DNA of 64,000 bases from JANQOH01 sp965243325 (GCA_965243325.1 CBDEUQ010000001.1:186001-250000); one strand, 5' to 3'. Positions 24,234-33,418 are shown, counted from the stretch's first letter. Numbers and translations are program-made. Notes: generated by a model from the sequence alone, not told the origin.

Positions 24234-24947
24234 ATGCTTGCTCCTGACGGCCGCGTCGTCATGGTTTCCGGCGCGAATCGCGGGATCGGTCTGGCCATCG
24301 CACAGGCGCTCTACGGTGCCGGCTACACGCTCAGCCTGGGCGCTCGCGACCCCGCCGCGCTCGGCGACGTGACCGGCGGCTGGGATGCCGAGCGCGTGCT
24401 CGTGGACCGATACGACGCCGAGGATCAGGCGTCGCACCGGCAATGGGTGGCCTCCACGGCCCGCCGCTACGGGCGCATCGACGGTCTCGTCAACAATGCG
24501 GGCATGGTGGTGCGGGTCACGGTCGAGGACGACAAGGACGAGGCGCTTGACCGCATGTGGGCGGTCAACGTGAAGGCGCCCCTGTCCATGATCCGGACCG
24601 CGCTTCCGTATCTGCGCCGGAGCGGTGCGGGGCGCGTCGTCAACATCGCCTCCATCGCTGGCAAGGCGGTCTACAACAACAACGTGGGCTATGCGATGAC
24701 CAAGTTCGCCGCCGTGGCCCTGTCCCACGCCACGCGTCACGCCGGCTGGGACGACGGCGTGCGCTGCACCGCGCTCTGCCCGGGCTTCGTCGCCACCGAC
24801 ATGACGGCGGACGTCGAAACCTTTCCCCATGATCGGATGATGGCGCCCGGCGACATCGCGGATCTGGCTCTGACCGTGCTGGCGCTGTCCAACAACGCGT
24901 CCGTCGCCGAGCTCGTGGTCAACTGCCGCAACGACGCGACGATGTAG
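24234..24947 (+). CDS. SDR family oxidoreductase
   Basis: The 237-residue short-chain dehydrogenase has the cofactor site SGANRGIGLAIA, the NNAG motif and the catalytic YxxxK in VGYAMTKFA, with the serine in NIASIAG. It lies 18 bp after the CmcJ-like gene on the same strand and probably reduces or oxidises the same metabolite. Confidence 0.9.
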   Translation: MLAPDGRVVMVSGANRGIGLAIAQALYGAGYTLSLGARDPAALGDVTGGWDAERVLVDRYDAEDQASHRQWVASTARRYGRIDGLVNNAGMVVRVTVEDDKDEALDRMWAVNVKAPLSMIRTALPYLRRSGAGRVVNIASIAGKAVYNNNVGYAMTKFAAVALSHATRHAGWDDGVRCTALCPGFVATDMTADVETFPHDRMMAPGDIADLALTVLALSNNASVAELVVNCRNDATM

Positions 24948-24985
24948 GAGGGCGTTCCGGCGCTTTGGTTTCCGAGCGGATTTCC

Positions 24986-25011
24986 GGTGGACCGAAAAGG
25001 TGGACCGAAAA
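24986..25011 (+). repeat. Perfect tandem 13-bp repeat in the TonB-receptor leader
   Basis: GGTGGACCGAAAA occurs twice without a gap (24986-24998 and 24999-25011), ending about 48 bp before the receptor start. It may be a protein-binding site or a slippage duplication. Two copies are too few to claim phase variation. Confidence 0.6.
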
Positions 25012-25059
25012 AGAGAGTCGTTGATCGAGTCGGACAGGAGAAACGAGGAGGGGGGAGTC

Positions 25060-27627
25060 ATGAACGCGCTTCGTTCGCTGTTGTGTGCCGCATCGCTGGG
25101 TGTGGCCGGCCTGTCGATGCCGGGGCTTGCGCAGGAGAATGGCGCGGCGGGAGAAGAAGACGGCATCGTGTTCGACCTCGGCAGCGTCGTCGTCGTCGGC
25201 ACCCGTGTCCGTGGCGTCGCAAGGGAAGATCTCGCGGTCCCCGTCGACGTGTACGAGATTCGCGAAATCTCCGCGACCGGGTCCGAGGACCTCTCGGTCG
25301 CGCTGCAGAAGACCGCGCCGTCGTTCAATTCCAAGCGCAACGCGCTCGGCGACGGCGGGCTGTTCCATACCGCTGCGCTGCGCGGGATGAGCCCCGACCA
25401 CACGCTTCTCCTGGTCAACGGCAAGCGCCGGCACGGCATCTCGTTTCCGCGCCCGCTCGACACGGCCGGGCAGGGGACCACCGGCGCCGACCTGCGCGCG
25501 ATCCCGATGGCCGCCATCGAGCGGATCGAGGTCCTGCGCGACGGCGCCGCGTCGCAGTACGGCTCCGACGCCATCGGCGGCGTCATCAACGTGGTCCTCA
25601 AGGAGGACGCATCCGAATCCACGGCGCGCCTCCAGGTCGGCGCCACGGGCGAAGGCGACGGCGCACGCCGGGGCGCCTCGGCCAATCTCGGACTGCCGCT
25701 CGGTGCCACCGGCGGCGCCCTCAACCTCACGGCCGAAGTCTACGACCAGGGGCGGACCGACCGCGCGTTCGACACCAGCGCGGTCGACGCGGGCGGGCCG
25801 CACGACCCGCCGATCGGACGGAAAATGGTGCTCGGCGAGCCCGAGTACGACATCCGCAGCCTGTTTCTCAACCTCGCCGCACCCGCTGGCGAAGACGGAG
25901 AGGTCTACGCCTTCGGCGGTTGGTCAGTCAGGAACGGCCTTTCCAGCGGCGCTTGGCGCGACCCTGTGTGGGCCGTCGAGCGCCTCGTCGGCCCGGTGTA
26001 CCCGGACGGTTTTCTTCCCTTCGAAAAGTCGACGTCCGAGGACCGCGCCCTCACCGTCGGGCTCCGCTCGCTGCTCGGTGAGTGGAACGCCGATGCCAGC
26101 GCGAGTTGGGGTTCCAATACCTTCGACTTCGGCGCCATCGACAGCATCAACTCGTCGTGGGCCGCCGACTGGCTCCAGCGCCAGCTCGACGGCGGGCGCA
26201 GCCTCGCCGAGATCGCGGCCGACGAGATTCGCGAGAACGCCGGCCCGCGGTCGGGCGACAGCGGCGGCACCGAGCTCGAAAGCTGGGCGCTAGACTTCGA
26301 CATCGCCGGCGAGGTCGACGTCGGCGGGCGAACCGTCGAAGCGGCGTTCGGCGCCGAATACCGGCGCGAGCGTTTCGGAATTCGCGCCGGCGACTTCGCG
26401 TCCTGGGGCTGCGGCCTTTCGGACAATGCGGGGATCGTGCCCGCGCCACCGCCGGCGCCCGCCGTCACGCTCGAAGACGACGGAACGATCGGCCAGCACG
26501 CCCGGCTCGCCACCTGCGGCCACCAGGGCTATCCGGGCTATTCCCCCGTCAACGCGCGGTTCAGCGAGAGGGAGCGGGACAGCCAGGCGGCGTGGGTTGA
26601 TTTCCGCCACGACGTGTCGCCTGCCTGGAACGTGGAGACCGCGGCGCGCTTCGAGCGCTACGAGGGCGCCGGAAACAGCGTCACCGGCATGGTGGGAAGC
26701 CGCTACCGCGTGTCGCCCGCGGTCTCGCTGCGGGCGACCGCGTCGACCGGCTTCCGCGCCCCCAGCCTGCCCCAGCTCGGCTTCAACACGATCGTCTTTT
26801 CGGGCCAGCCCGACGGAACCCTGTCGGTCTCGGCGCACCTGGAGGACGGCGCGGCGCACGAGTTCTTCGGCCAGGGATCGCCGGACCTCGGGCACGAGAC
26901 CTCGCGCAGTCTGAGCGTGGGCGCGGTCTGGACGCCCGCCCCGGGCTTCTCGGTGTCCGCCGACGTCTACCGCACCGACATCGCCGACCGGATCGCGACC
27001 GTCGCATACACGCCGGACTGCGCCGGCGGCGACGCGGAGGGATGCGGCCGTCTGGCGACGGAGCGGGGATTGCAGGGGATCACGGACATAAAATACTTCG
27101 ACAATGCGGTGGACACGACGACCACGGGCGTGGACATCGTGGCGCGCCATGATCGCGCGTTCGCGAACGGCGAACTCGCGCTCACCGGTGCGCTCCACTT
27201 CAATCGCACGCGTATCGAGAGCGGCGGCGAAGCCCTCGGGCCGATGCAGCGGTCCTTCATCGAGGACGCCGCGCCGCAGCAGCGGCACCGGATCTCGGCG
27301 GCCTGGAGCGACGCCGGACCGTTCTCGCTCGACCTGGGCATGAACTACTTCGGCGAGGCGGCGCCGATGTGGCTGATCGGCGATCCCGAGTGCCCCGGCG
27401 AAGTCTCTCCGGCGTGGATCGGGGATGCGTCCGCGGGCTGGAGCGTCGGCGGCCTGCAGTTCACCGTCGGGGTGGACAACCTGCTCGACCGCTACCCCGA
27501 CGAGGTGAGCGAGTCGTGCGCCGATCTTCTGAGCGGCGTTCTCGGTTGGGGCATCCGGTACAACCCCGATACGACCTACGGCCTGTCGGGGCGCATCTGG
27601 TACGCGCGCCTCGACGCGCGCTTCTGA
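25060..27627 (+). CDS. TonB-dependent receptor
   Basis: The 855-residue outer-membrane protein has a signal peptide ending near LAQEN, a TonB-box-like segment VFDLGSVVVVGTRV, a plug domain (ERIEVLRDGAASQYGSDAIG, VINVVLKED) and a beta-barrel that ends in an aromatic residue (ARLDARF). Start ATG 25060 follows AGGAGGGGGG; the longer frame to 25000 is not needed. The plug-barrel region AATASTGFRAPSLPQLG (approximate) is typical of siderophore, vitamin or polyphenol receptors. It follows the GST/CmcJ/SDR group on the same strand, so its ligand may be the metabolite those enzymes process. Confidence 0.92.
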   Translation: MNALRSLLCAASLGVAGLSMPGLAQENGAAGEEDGIVFDLGSVVVVGTRVRGVAREDLAVPVDVYEIREISATGSEDLSVALQKTAPSFNSKRNALGDGGLFHTAALRGMSPDHTLLLVNGKRRHGISFPRPLDTAGQGTTGADLRAIPMAAIERIEVLRDGAASQYGSDAIGGVINVVLKEDASESTARLQVGATGEGDGARRGASANLGLPLGATGGALNLTAEVYDQGRTDRAFDTSAVDAGGPHDPPIGRKMVLGEPEYDIRSLFLNLAAPAGEDGEVYAFGGWSVRNGLSSGAWRDPVWAVERLVGPVYPDGFLPFEKSTSEDRALTVGLRSLLGEWNADASASWGSNTFDFGAIDSINSSWAADWLQRQLDGGRSLAEIAADEIRENAGPRSGDSGGTELESWALDFDIAGEVDVGGRTVEAAFGAEYRRERFGIRAGDFASWGCGLSDNAGIVPAPPPAPAVTLEDDGTIGQHARLATCGHQGYPGYSPVNARFSERERDSQAAWVDFRHDVSPAWNVETAARFERYEGAGNSVTGMVGSRYRVSPAVSLRATASTGFRAPSLPQLGFNTIVFSGQPDGTLSVSAHLEDGAAHEFFGQGSPDLGHETSRSLSVGAVWTPAPGFSVSADVYRTDIADRIATVAYTPDCAGGDAEGCGRLATERGLQGITDIKYFDNAVDTTTTGVDIVARHDRAFANGELALTGALHFNRTRIESGGEALGPMQRSFIEDAAPQQRHRISAAWSDAGPFSLDLGMNYFGEAAPMWLIGDPECPGEVSPAWIGDASAGWSVGGLQFTVGVDNLLDRYPDEVSESCADLLSGVLGWGIRYNPDTTYGLSGRIWYARLDARF

Positions 27628-27674
27628 ACGCGGCGGGCGACCGACCGGCGGGAAGGTCGGGCCGCCGCGTTCAG
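27624..27674. terminator. Two-way hairpin terminator containing both stop codons
   Basis: CTGAACGCGGCGG (27624-27636) pairs perfectly with CCGCCGCGTTCAG (27662-27674). An inner stem CCGACC / GGTCGG lies inside. The stem includes the receptor stop (27625-27627, plus) and the msrA stop (27671-27673, minus), so it should end transcription from both sides. No U-run follows, so termination may need help. Confidence 0.65.
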
Positions 27675-28129
27675 GCGTGTACGAGGCCGCGTTTCTCGAA
27701 GAACTGCTGGTGGTAGTCCTCGGCCAGCCAGAAATCGCCCGCCGGCTCGATGGTCGTCGCGACCGGCCGCGGCAGGCGCGTCCCGACGGCGGCGCGCGAC
27801 TCCGCCGCGGTCTTCGCCTGCGCGGCGTCGTGGGTGAAGATCGCCGAGCGGTACTGCTCGCCGATATCGGGTCCCTGGCGGTTCACCTGCGTCGGATCGT
27901 GGTTCTCCCAGAACACTTCGAGCAGCCGTGCGTAGGTCACGGCGCCGGGGTCGTACTCCACGCGCACGACCTCGGCATGGCCCGTGGTGCCGGAGCAGAC
28001 GTCCTCGTAGGTCGGCCGCGGTGCGTGGCCGCCGGCGTAGCCGACGCTGGTCGCGCGCACGCCCGGCACCCGCCGGAACGCCGCCTCGACGCCCCAGAAG
28101 CAGCCGGCGGCGAACGTTGCGATCTGCAT
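27671..28129 (-). CDS. msrA: Peptide-methionine (S)-S-oxide reductase MsrA
   Basis: The 152-residue enzyme has the catalytic GCFWGVEAAF motif, with the nucleophilic Cys followed by Phe-Trp, and VGYAGGHAPRPTYEDVCSGTTGHAEVV, and it ends near YHQQFFEKRG. It reduces the S-epimer of methionine sulfoxide in proteins using thioredoxin. ATG 28129 is preferred because GAGGAC is just upstream; ATG 28144 is possible. It overlaps or abuts the small membrane protein gene and is probably in the operon of the TRAP binding protein. Confidence 0.93.
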   Translation of the reverse strand: MQIATFAAGCFWGVEAAFRRVPGVRATSVGYAGGHAPRPTYEDVCSGTTGHAEVVRVEYDPGAVTYARLLEVFWENHDPTQVNRQGPDIGEQYRSAIFTHDAAQAKTAAESRAAVGTRLPRPVATTIEPAGDFWLAEDYHQQFFEKRGLVHA

Positions 28130-28133
28130 GTCC

Positions 28134-28505
28134 TCAGTCCCCATCCTTCGTCGTCCCGATCGTTCTCCGCAGCGCCCGAGCGCCGCGCACGGTCAGTCCG
28201 CCCGCGAGCAGCCGCAGCCCGTCGAACAGCGTAAGCAACACGATCGCGCCGAGCCACACGGGTTGCTCGAGCATCGGCAGCACGTAGTCGAAATAGAGCG
28301 TCGGGTCTTCCTTGTCGGGATCGACGCGCTGCTCCACGAAGGCCTGCAGGCCGACGAGGCTGTTGGCGTCGATCTTGAACCAGACTTCGGCGATCGAACG
28401 GCCGCCGGCGACGACGAGCAGAACGACGCCGACAACGACGTTGGCGGCGAGGAGCCGGACAAAGGGCCGCGTACGCGCCGGCGCCGCCGTGTCGTCGACG
28501 GTCAT
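28134..28505 (-). CDS. Small membrane protein of unknown function
   Basis: The 123-residue product has two clear hydrophobic segments, LLAANVVVGVVLLVVAGG and WLGAIVLLTLFDGLRLLAGG, separated by an acidic loop (QRVDPDKEDPTLYFDY). ATG 28505 is chosen because the frame upstream lacks features. It lies between the TRAP-type binding protein gene (40 bp upstream) and msrA (4 bp downstream). It is too short and too different to be a normal TRAP DctQ subunit, though it is in the right place for one. Function unknown. Confidence 0.7.
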   Translation of the reverse strand: MTVDDTAAPARTRPFVRLLAANVVVGVVLLVVAGGRSIAEVWFKIDANSLVGLQAFVEQRVDPDKEDPTLYFDYVLPMLEQPVWLGAIVLLTLFDGLRLLAGGLTVRGARALRRTIGTTKDGD

Positions 28506-28545
28506 GGATCTCCTCCCGCTTAAGCCGCGCGCATCATCGACGGCA

Positions 28546-29637
28546 TCAGCCGTGGAAGGCCGCGCGTCCGCTGAGATAGCCGAGCGCCACATAGGGCTGG
28601 AGCATCACCATGCGATCGCGGAACCGGGTCCAGCTCTCGTAGGTCCGCCGCGAGATGTCGTCCGCCGCACCCGCCTCGCCGACCACGTCCACCGCCTGTT
28701 CGAGCATCGCGCGAAGGACCGGATCGGGGAAGTGGCGCACGTCCACGCCGTGCTGGTTGATGAGCGCATCGAGAGCGACGGCGTTGCCGTGCATGGTCTC
28801 GGCGTACATGCGCATGTTCTCCTCTCCGGCGGCCATGCGGACGACCGCCTGCAGGTCGCTTGGCAACGCGTCCCAGGCGGCGCGGCTCACGGTAAGCGAG
28901 AGCGCCGGGCCGGGCTCGTGCACGCCGGGTCCGTAATAGTACGGCGCAACCTTGTGGAACCCCATGGCGAGATCGTTGTAAGGGCCGGCCCATTCGGTGG
29001 CGTCGATAACGCCGGTTTGCAGCGACGGCAGCACTTCGCCGCCCGGCAGGTTGACGGCGATGGCGCCGAGCCGGTTCAGCACGATTGCGCCGAGGCCGGG
29101 AATCCGCATCTTGAGGCCGTCAAGGTCGTCGATCGTGTCGATCGACTTGCGGAACCAGCCGCCCATGTTGGGACCGCCGGTGCCGGCGAGGAAGCCGCGC
29201 AGCCCGAAATCGGCGTACAGCTCGTCCCACAGCGCCTGGCCGCCGCCGTACAGGATCCAGGCGTTGTGCTCGGGCGGGGTGAAGCCGCCGGGGACCGAGC
29301 AGAAAAACGGCATCGCGCCGTGCTTGGCGATCCAGTAGTAGGGCGCGTCATGGCAGCACTCGGCGACTCCGTCGCGCACCGCGTCGAACGCCTCGAAGGC
29401 GGGCACGAGTTCGCCGGCGGCAAAGAGCTTGACCGTCAGACGGCCGTCGGACATTTCGCCGATCGCGTCGGCGAGGCGCTGGGCGCCGACGCCGATTGCC
29501 GGCAGGTTGCGCGGCCAGCACGTGACCATGCGCCATTCGATCAGCCCCTGGGCGATCGCCGGGGCCGGCATCGCCCCGCCCACCGCCGCCGCACCGGCGC
29601 CCGCGGCCGCCGCTGTCAAGAACCGTCTGCGCTTCAT
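28546..29637 (-). CDS. TRAP transporter substrate-binding protein (DctP family), Tat-exported
   Basis: The 363-residue protein starts MKRRRFLTAAAAGAG, a twin-arginine-type signal, followed by a DctP fold: RMVTCWPRNLPAIGVG at the N-lobe, LDGLKMRIPGLGAIVLNRLG with the conserved arginine that grips a carboxylate, and LQTGVIDATEWAGPYNDLAMG. Ligands of this subgroup are often 2-oxo or other organic acids. No DctQ or DctM permease gene is nearby, apart from the small two-helix protein downstream, so the binding protein appears to be an orphan. It is divergent from an orphan HAAT binding protein. Confidence 0.9.
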   Translation of the reverse strand: MKRRRFLTAAAAGAGAAAVGGAMPAPAIAQGLIEWRMVTCWPRNLPAIGVGAQRLADAIGEMSDGRLTVKLFAAGELVPAFEAFDAVRDGVAECCHDAPYYWIAKHGAMPFFCSVPGGFTPPEHNAWILYGGGQALWDELYADFGLRGFLAGTGGPNMGGWFRKSIDTIDDLDGLKMRIPGLGAIVLNRLGAIAVNLPGGEVLPSLQTGVIDATEWAGPYNDLAMGFHKVAPYYYGPGVHEPGPALSLTVSRAAWDALPSDLQAVVRMAAGEENMRMYAETMHGNAVALDALINQHGVDVRHFPDPVLRAMLEQAVDVVGEAGAADDISRRTYESWTRFRDRMVMLQPYVALGYLSGRAAFHG

Positions 29638-29801
29638 TGCCCGCTCCCTGGTTTCTTCTGCGCTTCGCCGCGCAACGACGCATGTTGCGGTCGCAATGTA
29701 GCGGCATTGGCTGTCCTGCCATAGTCGGTCGGCTGCGGTCTGGCCCGGCGGACGGCGATGGGGCAGACTGGCGCCGCCACCAAACCAGGGGAGGAACGGG
29801 G

Positions 29802-30992
29802 ATGACGAACGATCGCGTGGCCGCGCGGCCGAGCCGCCGCGGCGTTCTTGCCGGACTGGCCGCGAGCGGGGCCGCCGGTCTGCTGCCGCTGCCGGCGCTC
29901 GGCGCGGGCGGGCCGCTCAAGGTCGGCGCCCTGCTGCCGCTGACCGGCGGCCTCGACATGCTGGCGGTGCAGATGCGCCTCGGCCTCGAGACGGCGGCGG
30001 ACGCCGTCAACGGCGCCGGTGGCGTGCTCGGACGGCCGATCGAGATCGTTTACGCCGACGCCGCCGGCACGCCCATTGGCCTTGCCGACACCTGCGCGCG
30101 CCTCGTGCGTGACGAGAACATCGCCGCCGCCGTCGGCCCGTTCATCGCCGCCGGCCGCAAGACCGCCGCCAAAGCGTTCGGAGCGCTCGGCGTGCCCGTG
30201 GTCTCGGCGACCAACAACGAAGGGCTGTTCTGCGCCGAGAGCTATTTCTCGGTCGGGCCGACGCCGAACCAGGACGCGTTCTCGCTCATTCGCCACCTCG
30301 ACGGCGGCGAGGGGCGCGCCTATTTCCTCGTCGGCACCTATTCGAGCTGGCAGTTGTCGAGCTTCCGCCAGTCGATCCTCAAGGTCATCTACGGATTCGA
30401 GGGGTCGGTGACGGGGCAGGCGCTGACGCCCGTTGGCGAGGAGGGGTTTCAGGCCATCATCCGGTGGATCGCCGACACGGGCGCCGATACGGTGGTGTTC
30501 TGCGTCCCGCGTCTGCAGGGCACGCGGTTCGTCCATCAGGCGCGCGCCCTCGGCCTGCTCAATCGGATCAAGTTCGGCTGGGTCGGCTTCAACGAGCTGC
30601 ACGCGCACGAACTGCCGGCCAACGAGTCGTCGCAGGTGGCGACGGTGTCGCCGTTCGTCGAGAGCGATCGCAGCGGCGGCGTGCCCGATCTCGTGGCGCG
30701 GATGAAGCGCATAAGCGACGCCGCCCTGCCGGCGACGTACTACGCCTACACCCACTACAACGCGCTCGCCGCCATTGCCGCCGCGGCCGCCGCCGGCGGC
30801 GAAGCCGCGGCGCCGGCGATCCGGGATGGCCTTGCGGGGCTGACGTTCGACAGCGCCGTCGGGCCGGTGACGATCGACGCCGAAAACCACCACGCGCAGT
30901 TCGACATCGCCGCCTCCCGTGGCAACGGCAACGGTCTCGAGATCGTCGAACGGCTGGGGCAGGTGGCCCCCGAACCCGGCTGCGCGGCGTGA
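29802..30992 (+). CDS. HAAT-type ABC substrate-binding protein, orphan (AmiC/UrtA-like fold)
   Basis: The 396-residue protein has a Tat-like signal (RPSRRGVLAGLAASG) and a type I periplasmic binding fold: KVGALLPLTGGLDMLAVQ, GVLGRPIEIVYADA, and VVSATNNEGLFCAES. Start ATG 29802 follows GGGGAGGAA. No permease or ATPase gene adjoins it. The livHMGF set at 47.3-50.6 kb has no binding protein of its own, so the two may be partners, which is inference. The neighbouring ABC-F gene is convergent and unrelated to import. Confidence 0.88.
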   Translation: MTNDRVAARPSRRGVLAGLAASGAAGLLPLPALGAGGPLKVGALLPLTGGLDMLAVQMRLGLETAADAVNGAGGVLGRPIEIVYADAAGTPIGLADTCARLVRDENIAAAVGPFIAAGRKTAAKAFGALGVPVVSATNNEGLFCAESYFSVGPTPNQDAFSLIRHLDGGEGRAYFLVGTYSSWQLSSFRQSILKVIYGFEGSVTGQALTPVGEEGFQAIIRWIADTGADTVVFCVPRLQGTRFVHQARALGLLNRIKFGWVGFNELHAHELPANESSQVATVSPFVESDRSGGVPDLVARMKRISDAALPATYYAYTHYNALAAIAAAAAAGGEAAAPAIRDGLAGLTFDSAVGPVTIDAENHHAQFDIAASRGNGNGLEIVERLGQVAPEPGCAA

Positions 30993-31029
30993 TGCGCTAG
31001 CGTCTTCCGGCCCGCGGCCCGCGCCGCCG

Positions 31030-32913
31030 TCACGCTTCCGCCGCCGCCAGCGCTTCCGCGGCGGCGAGCCACGCCGCTTCGGCGGCGGCGAGCGCGCGTG
31101 CGGCGGCAGCGCGGCGGCGGTTGAGGGTGACGATGCGCGCCGGGTCGCCGTCGTAGAGCGCGGGGTCCGCGATCTCCGCGTCGAGCGCCGTTACGTCGGC
31201 GCTCGACGCCTCCATCCTGGCCTCCGCCGCACGCACCGCGCGGCGGAGGTGTGCGACGGCGGCGCGTCGGTCGGCGGCGGCCCGCCGCGTCGCCGCCGCG
31301 CCGCCGCTCCTGCGGACGGTTCCCGACCGGTGCACACGCTCGCCGCCCGCCCGCCGCCGCAGCGTCCCACGCGCGTACTCGTCGAGGTCGCCGTCGAACT
31401 GGCGGCAGCCGCCCCCGGCGACGAGCCACAGGCGGTCGGCGACGCGCTCGATCACGCCGCGGTCGTGGGTGACGAGGATCACGGCGCCGGCGTAATCGTT
31501 GACGGCTGCGACGAACGCCTCGCGCGCATCCATGTCGAGATGGTTCGTCGGCTCGTCGAGCAGAAGGACCTGCGGCCGTGCGCAGCAGATCAGCGCCAGT
31601 GCGAGGCGCACCTTCTCGCCGCCCGACAGCGTTGCCGCCGGCTGCTCGGCGCGCGTGCCTTCGAGGCCGAAGCGGCCGCACCACGCGCGCACCGCGGTCT
31701 CGCCGGCGTCCGGCAACAGCGCCGCGACGTGCGCTGCCGCGCTTCGCGCCGGTTCCAGCGTTTCGGTCTGGTCCTGCGCGTAGTAGCCGGTGGCGAGCCG
31801 CGGGACCCGGCGAACGACGCCGGCGCTCGCGGCGAGCCGCCCGGCCAGCAGCCGCAGCAGCGTCGTCTTGCCGTTGCCGTTGGCGCCGAGAAGCGCGATC
31901 CGGTCGTCCATGTCGATGCGAAGATCGAGGTCGCGCAGCACCGGCCTCGCCGGATCGTAGCCCGCCTCCGCGCCATCGAGATGCAGCAGCGGTGGTGCGA
32001 GCGGCTGCGGTTCGGGAAAGTGAAAGCGGACCGGCGCGTCGGCGAGCGGCGGCGGCGGCCCGGCGAGCTTCGCCAGCGCCTTCAGTCGGCTCTGCGCCTG
32101 CCGCGCCTTGCTCGCCTTGTAGCGAAAACGGTCGACGTAGGCCTGCATGTGGCGGCGTGCCGCCTCCATGCGCTTGGCGACCGCCGCGTCGCGCCGCGCC
32201 TGTTCGCCGCGGGCGCGCAGGAAGGCGTCGAAGCCGCCGCGGTAGAGCCGGGTGCGGCCGTGCGCGAGATGCACGGTTTCCGTCGCCACCCGGTCGATGA
32301 GGCGGCGGTCGTGGCTGCATATCAGCAGCGTGCGCGGCCAGCGGGCGAGAAACGCCGCCAGCCACAGGCTCGCCTCGAGGTCGAGATGGTTCGTCGGTTC
32401 GTCGAGCAGCAGCAGGTCGGGCTCGGCGAACAGCGCCGCGGCCAGCCCGACACGCATCCGCCAGCCGCCCGAGAGCGAATCGAGTGACGCCTCCTGCATC
32501 CCGGCGTCGAAGCCGAGACCGTGCAGGATGGTGGCGGCCCGCGCCGGCGCCGCGTGCGCGCCGATCTCGTCCAGACGGATGTGGATCCGCGCGAGGTCGG
32601 CGCCGTCCGCTCCGTCGTTCGCCGCGGCGAGCAGGCGCGAGCGTTCGCGGTCGGCGGCCAGCACCGTCTCGCGCGCGCTCCGGCTCCCCGACGGCGCGGC
32701 CTGCGCGACCAGCGCCAGCCGCGCGCCGCGGGGTACCTCGACGGTGCCGGAATCGCATTCGATCTCGCCGGCAACGAGGCGCAGAAGGGTGCTCTTGCCG
32801 CCGCCGTTGCGGCCGACGAGCGCCGCGCGGTGACCTTCGGCGACGGCGAAGCTCGCGCGGTCGAGGATCAAGCGCCCGTCGATGCTGTATTGGACGTCGG
32901 TGAGTCGGAGCAT
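31030..32913 (-). CDS. ABC-F family ATP-binding protein (ribosome-associated)
   Basis: The 627-residue cytoplasmic protein has two ABC domains in tandem without membrane segments. The first has Walker A GRNGGGKSTLLR, signature LSGGWRMRVGLA and Walker B LLLDEPTNHLD. The second has GANGNGKTTLLR, LSGGEKVRLALA and LLLDEPTNHLDMD. A basic linker (YRYKASKARQAQ-like) and a long charged C-terminal coiled coil complete the Uup/YheS-type plan. Such proteins act on the ribosome. ATG 32913 is chosen; the upstream frame overlaps the divergent ndk gene. Confidence 0.9.
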   Translation of the reverse strand: MLRLTDVQYSIDGRLILDRASFAVAEGHRAALVGRNGGGKSTLLRLVAGEIECDSGTVEVPRGARLALVAQAAPSGSRSARETVLAADRERSRLLAAANDGADGADLARIHIRLDEIGAHAAPARAATILHGLGFDAGMQEASLDSLSGGWRMRVGLAAALFAEPDLLLLDEPTNHLDLEASLWLAAFLARWPRTLLICSHDRRLIDRVATETVHLAHGRTRLYRGGFDAFLRARGEQARRDAAVAKRMEAARRHMQAYVDRFRYKASKARQAQSRLKALAKLAGPPPPLADAPVRFHFPEPQPLAPPLLHLDGAEAGYDPARPVLRDLDLRIDMDDRIALLGANGNGKTTLLRLLAGRLAASAGVVRRVPRLATGYYAQDQTETLEPARSAAAHVAALLPDAGETAVRAWCGRFGLEGTRAEQPAATLSGGEKVRLALALICCARPQVLLLDEPTNHLDMDAREAFVAAVNDYAGAVILVTHDRGVIERVADRLWLVAGGGCRQFDGDLDEYARGTLRRRAGGERVHRSGTVRRSGGAAATRRAAADRRAAVAHLRRAVRAAEARMEASSADVTALDAEIADPALYDGDPARIVTLNRRRAAAARALAAAEAAWLAAAEALAAAEA

Positions 32914-32995
32914 CGCCGCCCCCTCCGGCCCGGCTTGTCGGCCTCCGCCGCCGCCGCTATAACCCCCGGCTCCGCAAACGCGAACGGAAACCGCC

Positions 32996-33418
32996 ATGGC
33001 GATCGAACGCACCCTGTCGATCATCAAGCCCGATGCTACGCGGCGCAACCTGACCGGACGGATCAACGAGCGCCTCGAGTCGGCGGGTCTGCGCATCGTC
33101 GCGCAGAGGCGCATCGTTCTGACGCGGCAGCTCGCCGAGACGTTCTACGCGATCCACCGCGAGCGCGCGTTTTTCGACGACCTGTGCTCGTTCATGTGCT
33201 CCGGGCCGATCGTCGTTCAGGTTCTCGAAGGCGACGACGCGATCGAGCGCAACCGCGCGCTCATGGGCGCCACCAACCCGGCGAATGCGGAAGCGGGGAC
33301 GATCCGCCGCGACTTCGCCGAGTCCATCGAGGCCAATTCCGTCCACGGTTCCGACTCGGCGGAAACCGCGGCGGCGGAGATTCGCTTCTTCTTCAGCGAT
33401 CTGGAGATCGTGGGCTAG
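32996..33418 (+). CDS. ndk: Nucleoside diphosphate kinase
   Basis: The 140-residue enzyme begins ERTLSIIKPDATRRNL, the ndk signature, and holds the phosphohistidine in NSVHGSDS, with MGATNPANAEAGTIRRDF before it. It balances NTP pools by transferring phosphate from ATP. It is divergent from the ABC-F gene and followed 28 bp later by rlmE. Confidence 0.96.
   Translation: MAIERTLSIIKPDATRRNLTGRINERLESAGLRIVAQRRIVLTRQLAETFYAIHRERAFFDDLCSFMCSGPIVVQVLEGDDAIERNRALMGATNPANAEAGTIRRDFAESIEANSVHGSDSAETAAAEIRFFFSDLEIVG

Noticed and set aside
22716..25730. 1004-codon minus-strand frame across GST, CmcJ-like, SDR and receptor genes
   Set aside because: Crosses several well-supported genes on the other strand and only contains GST sequence out of frame; a GC artefact.
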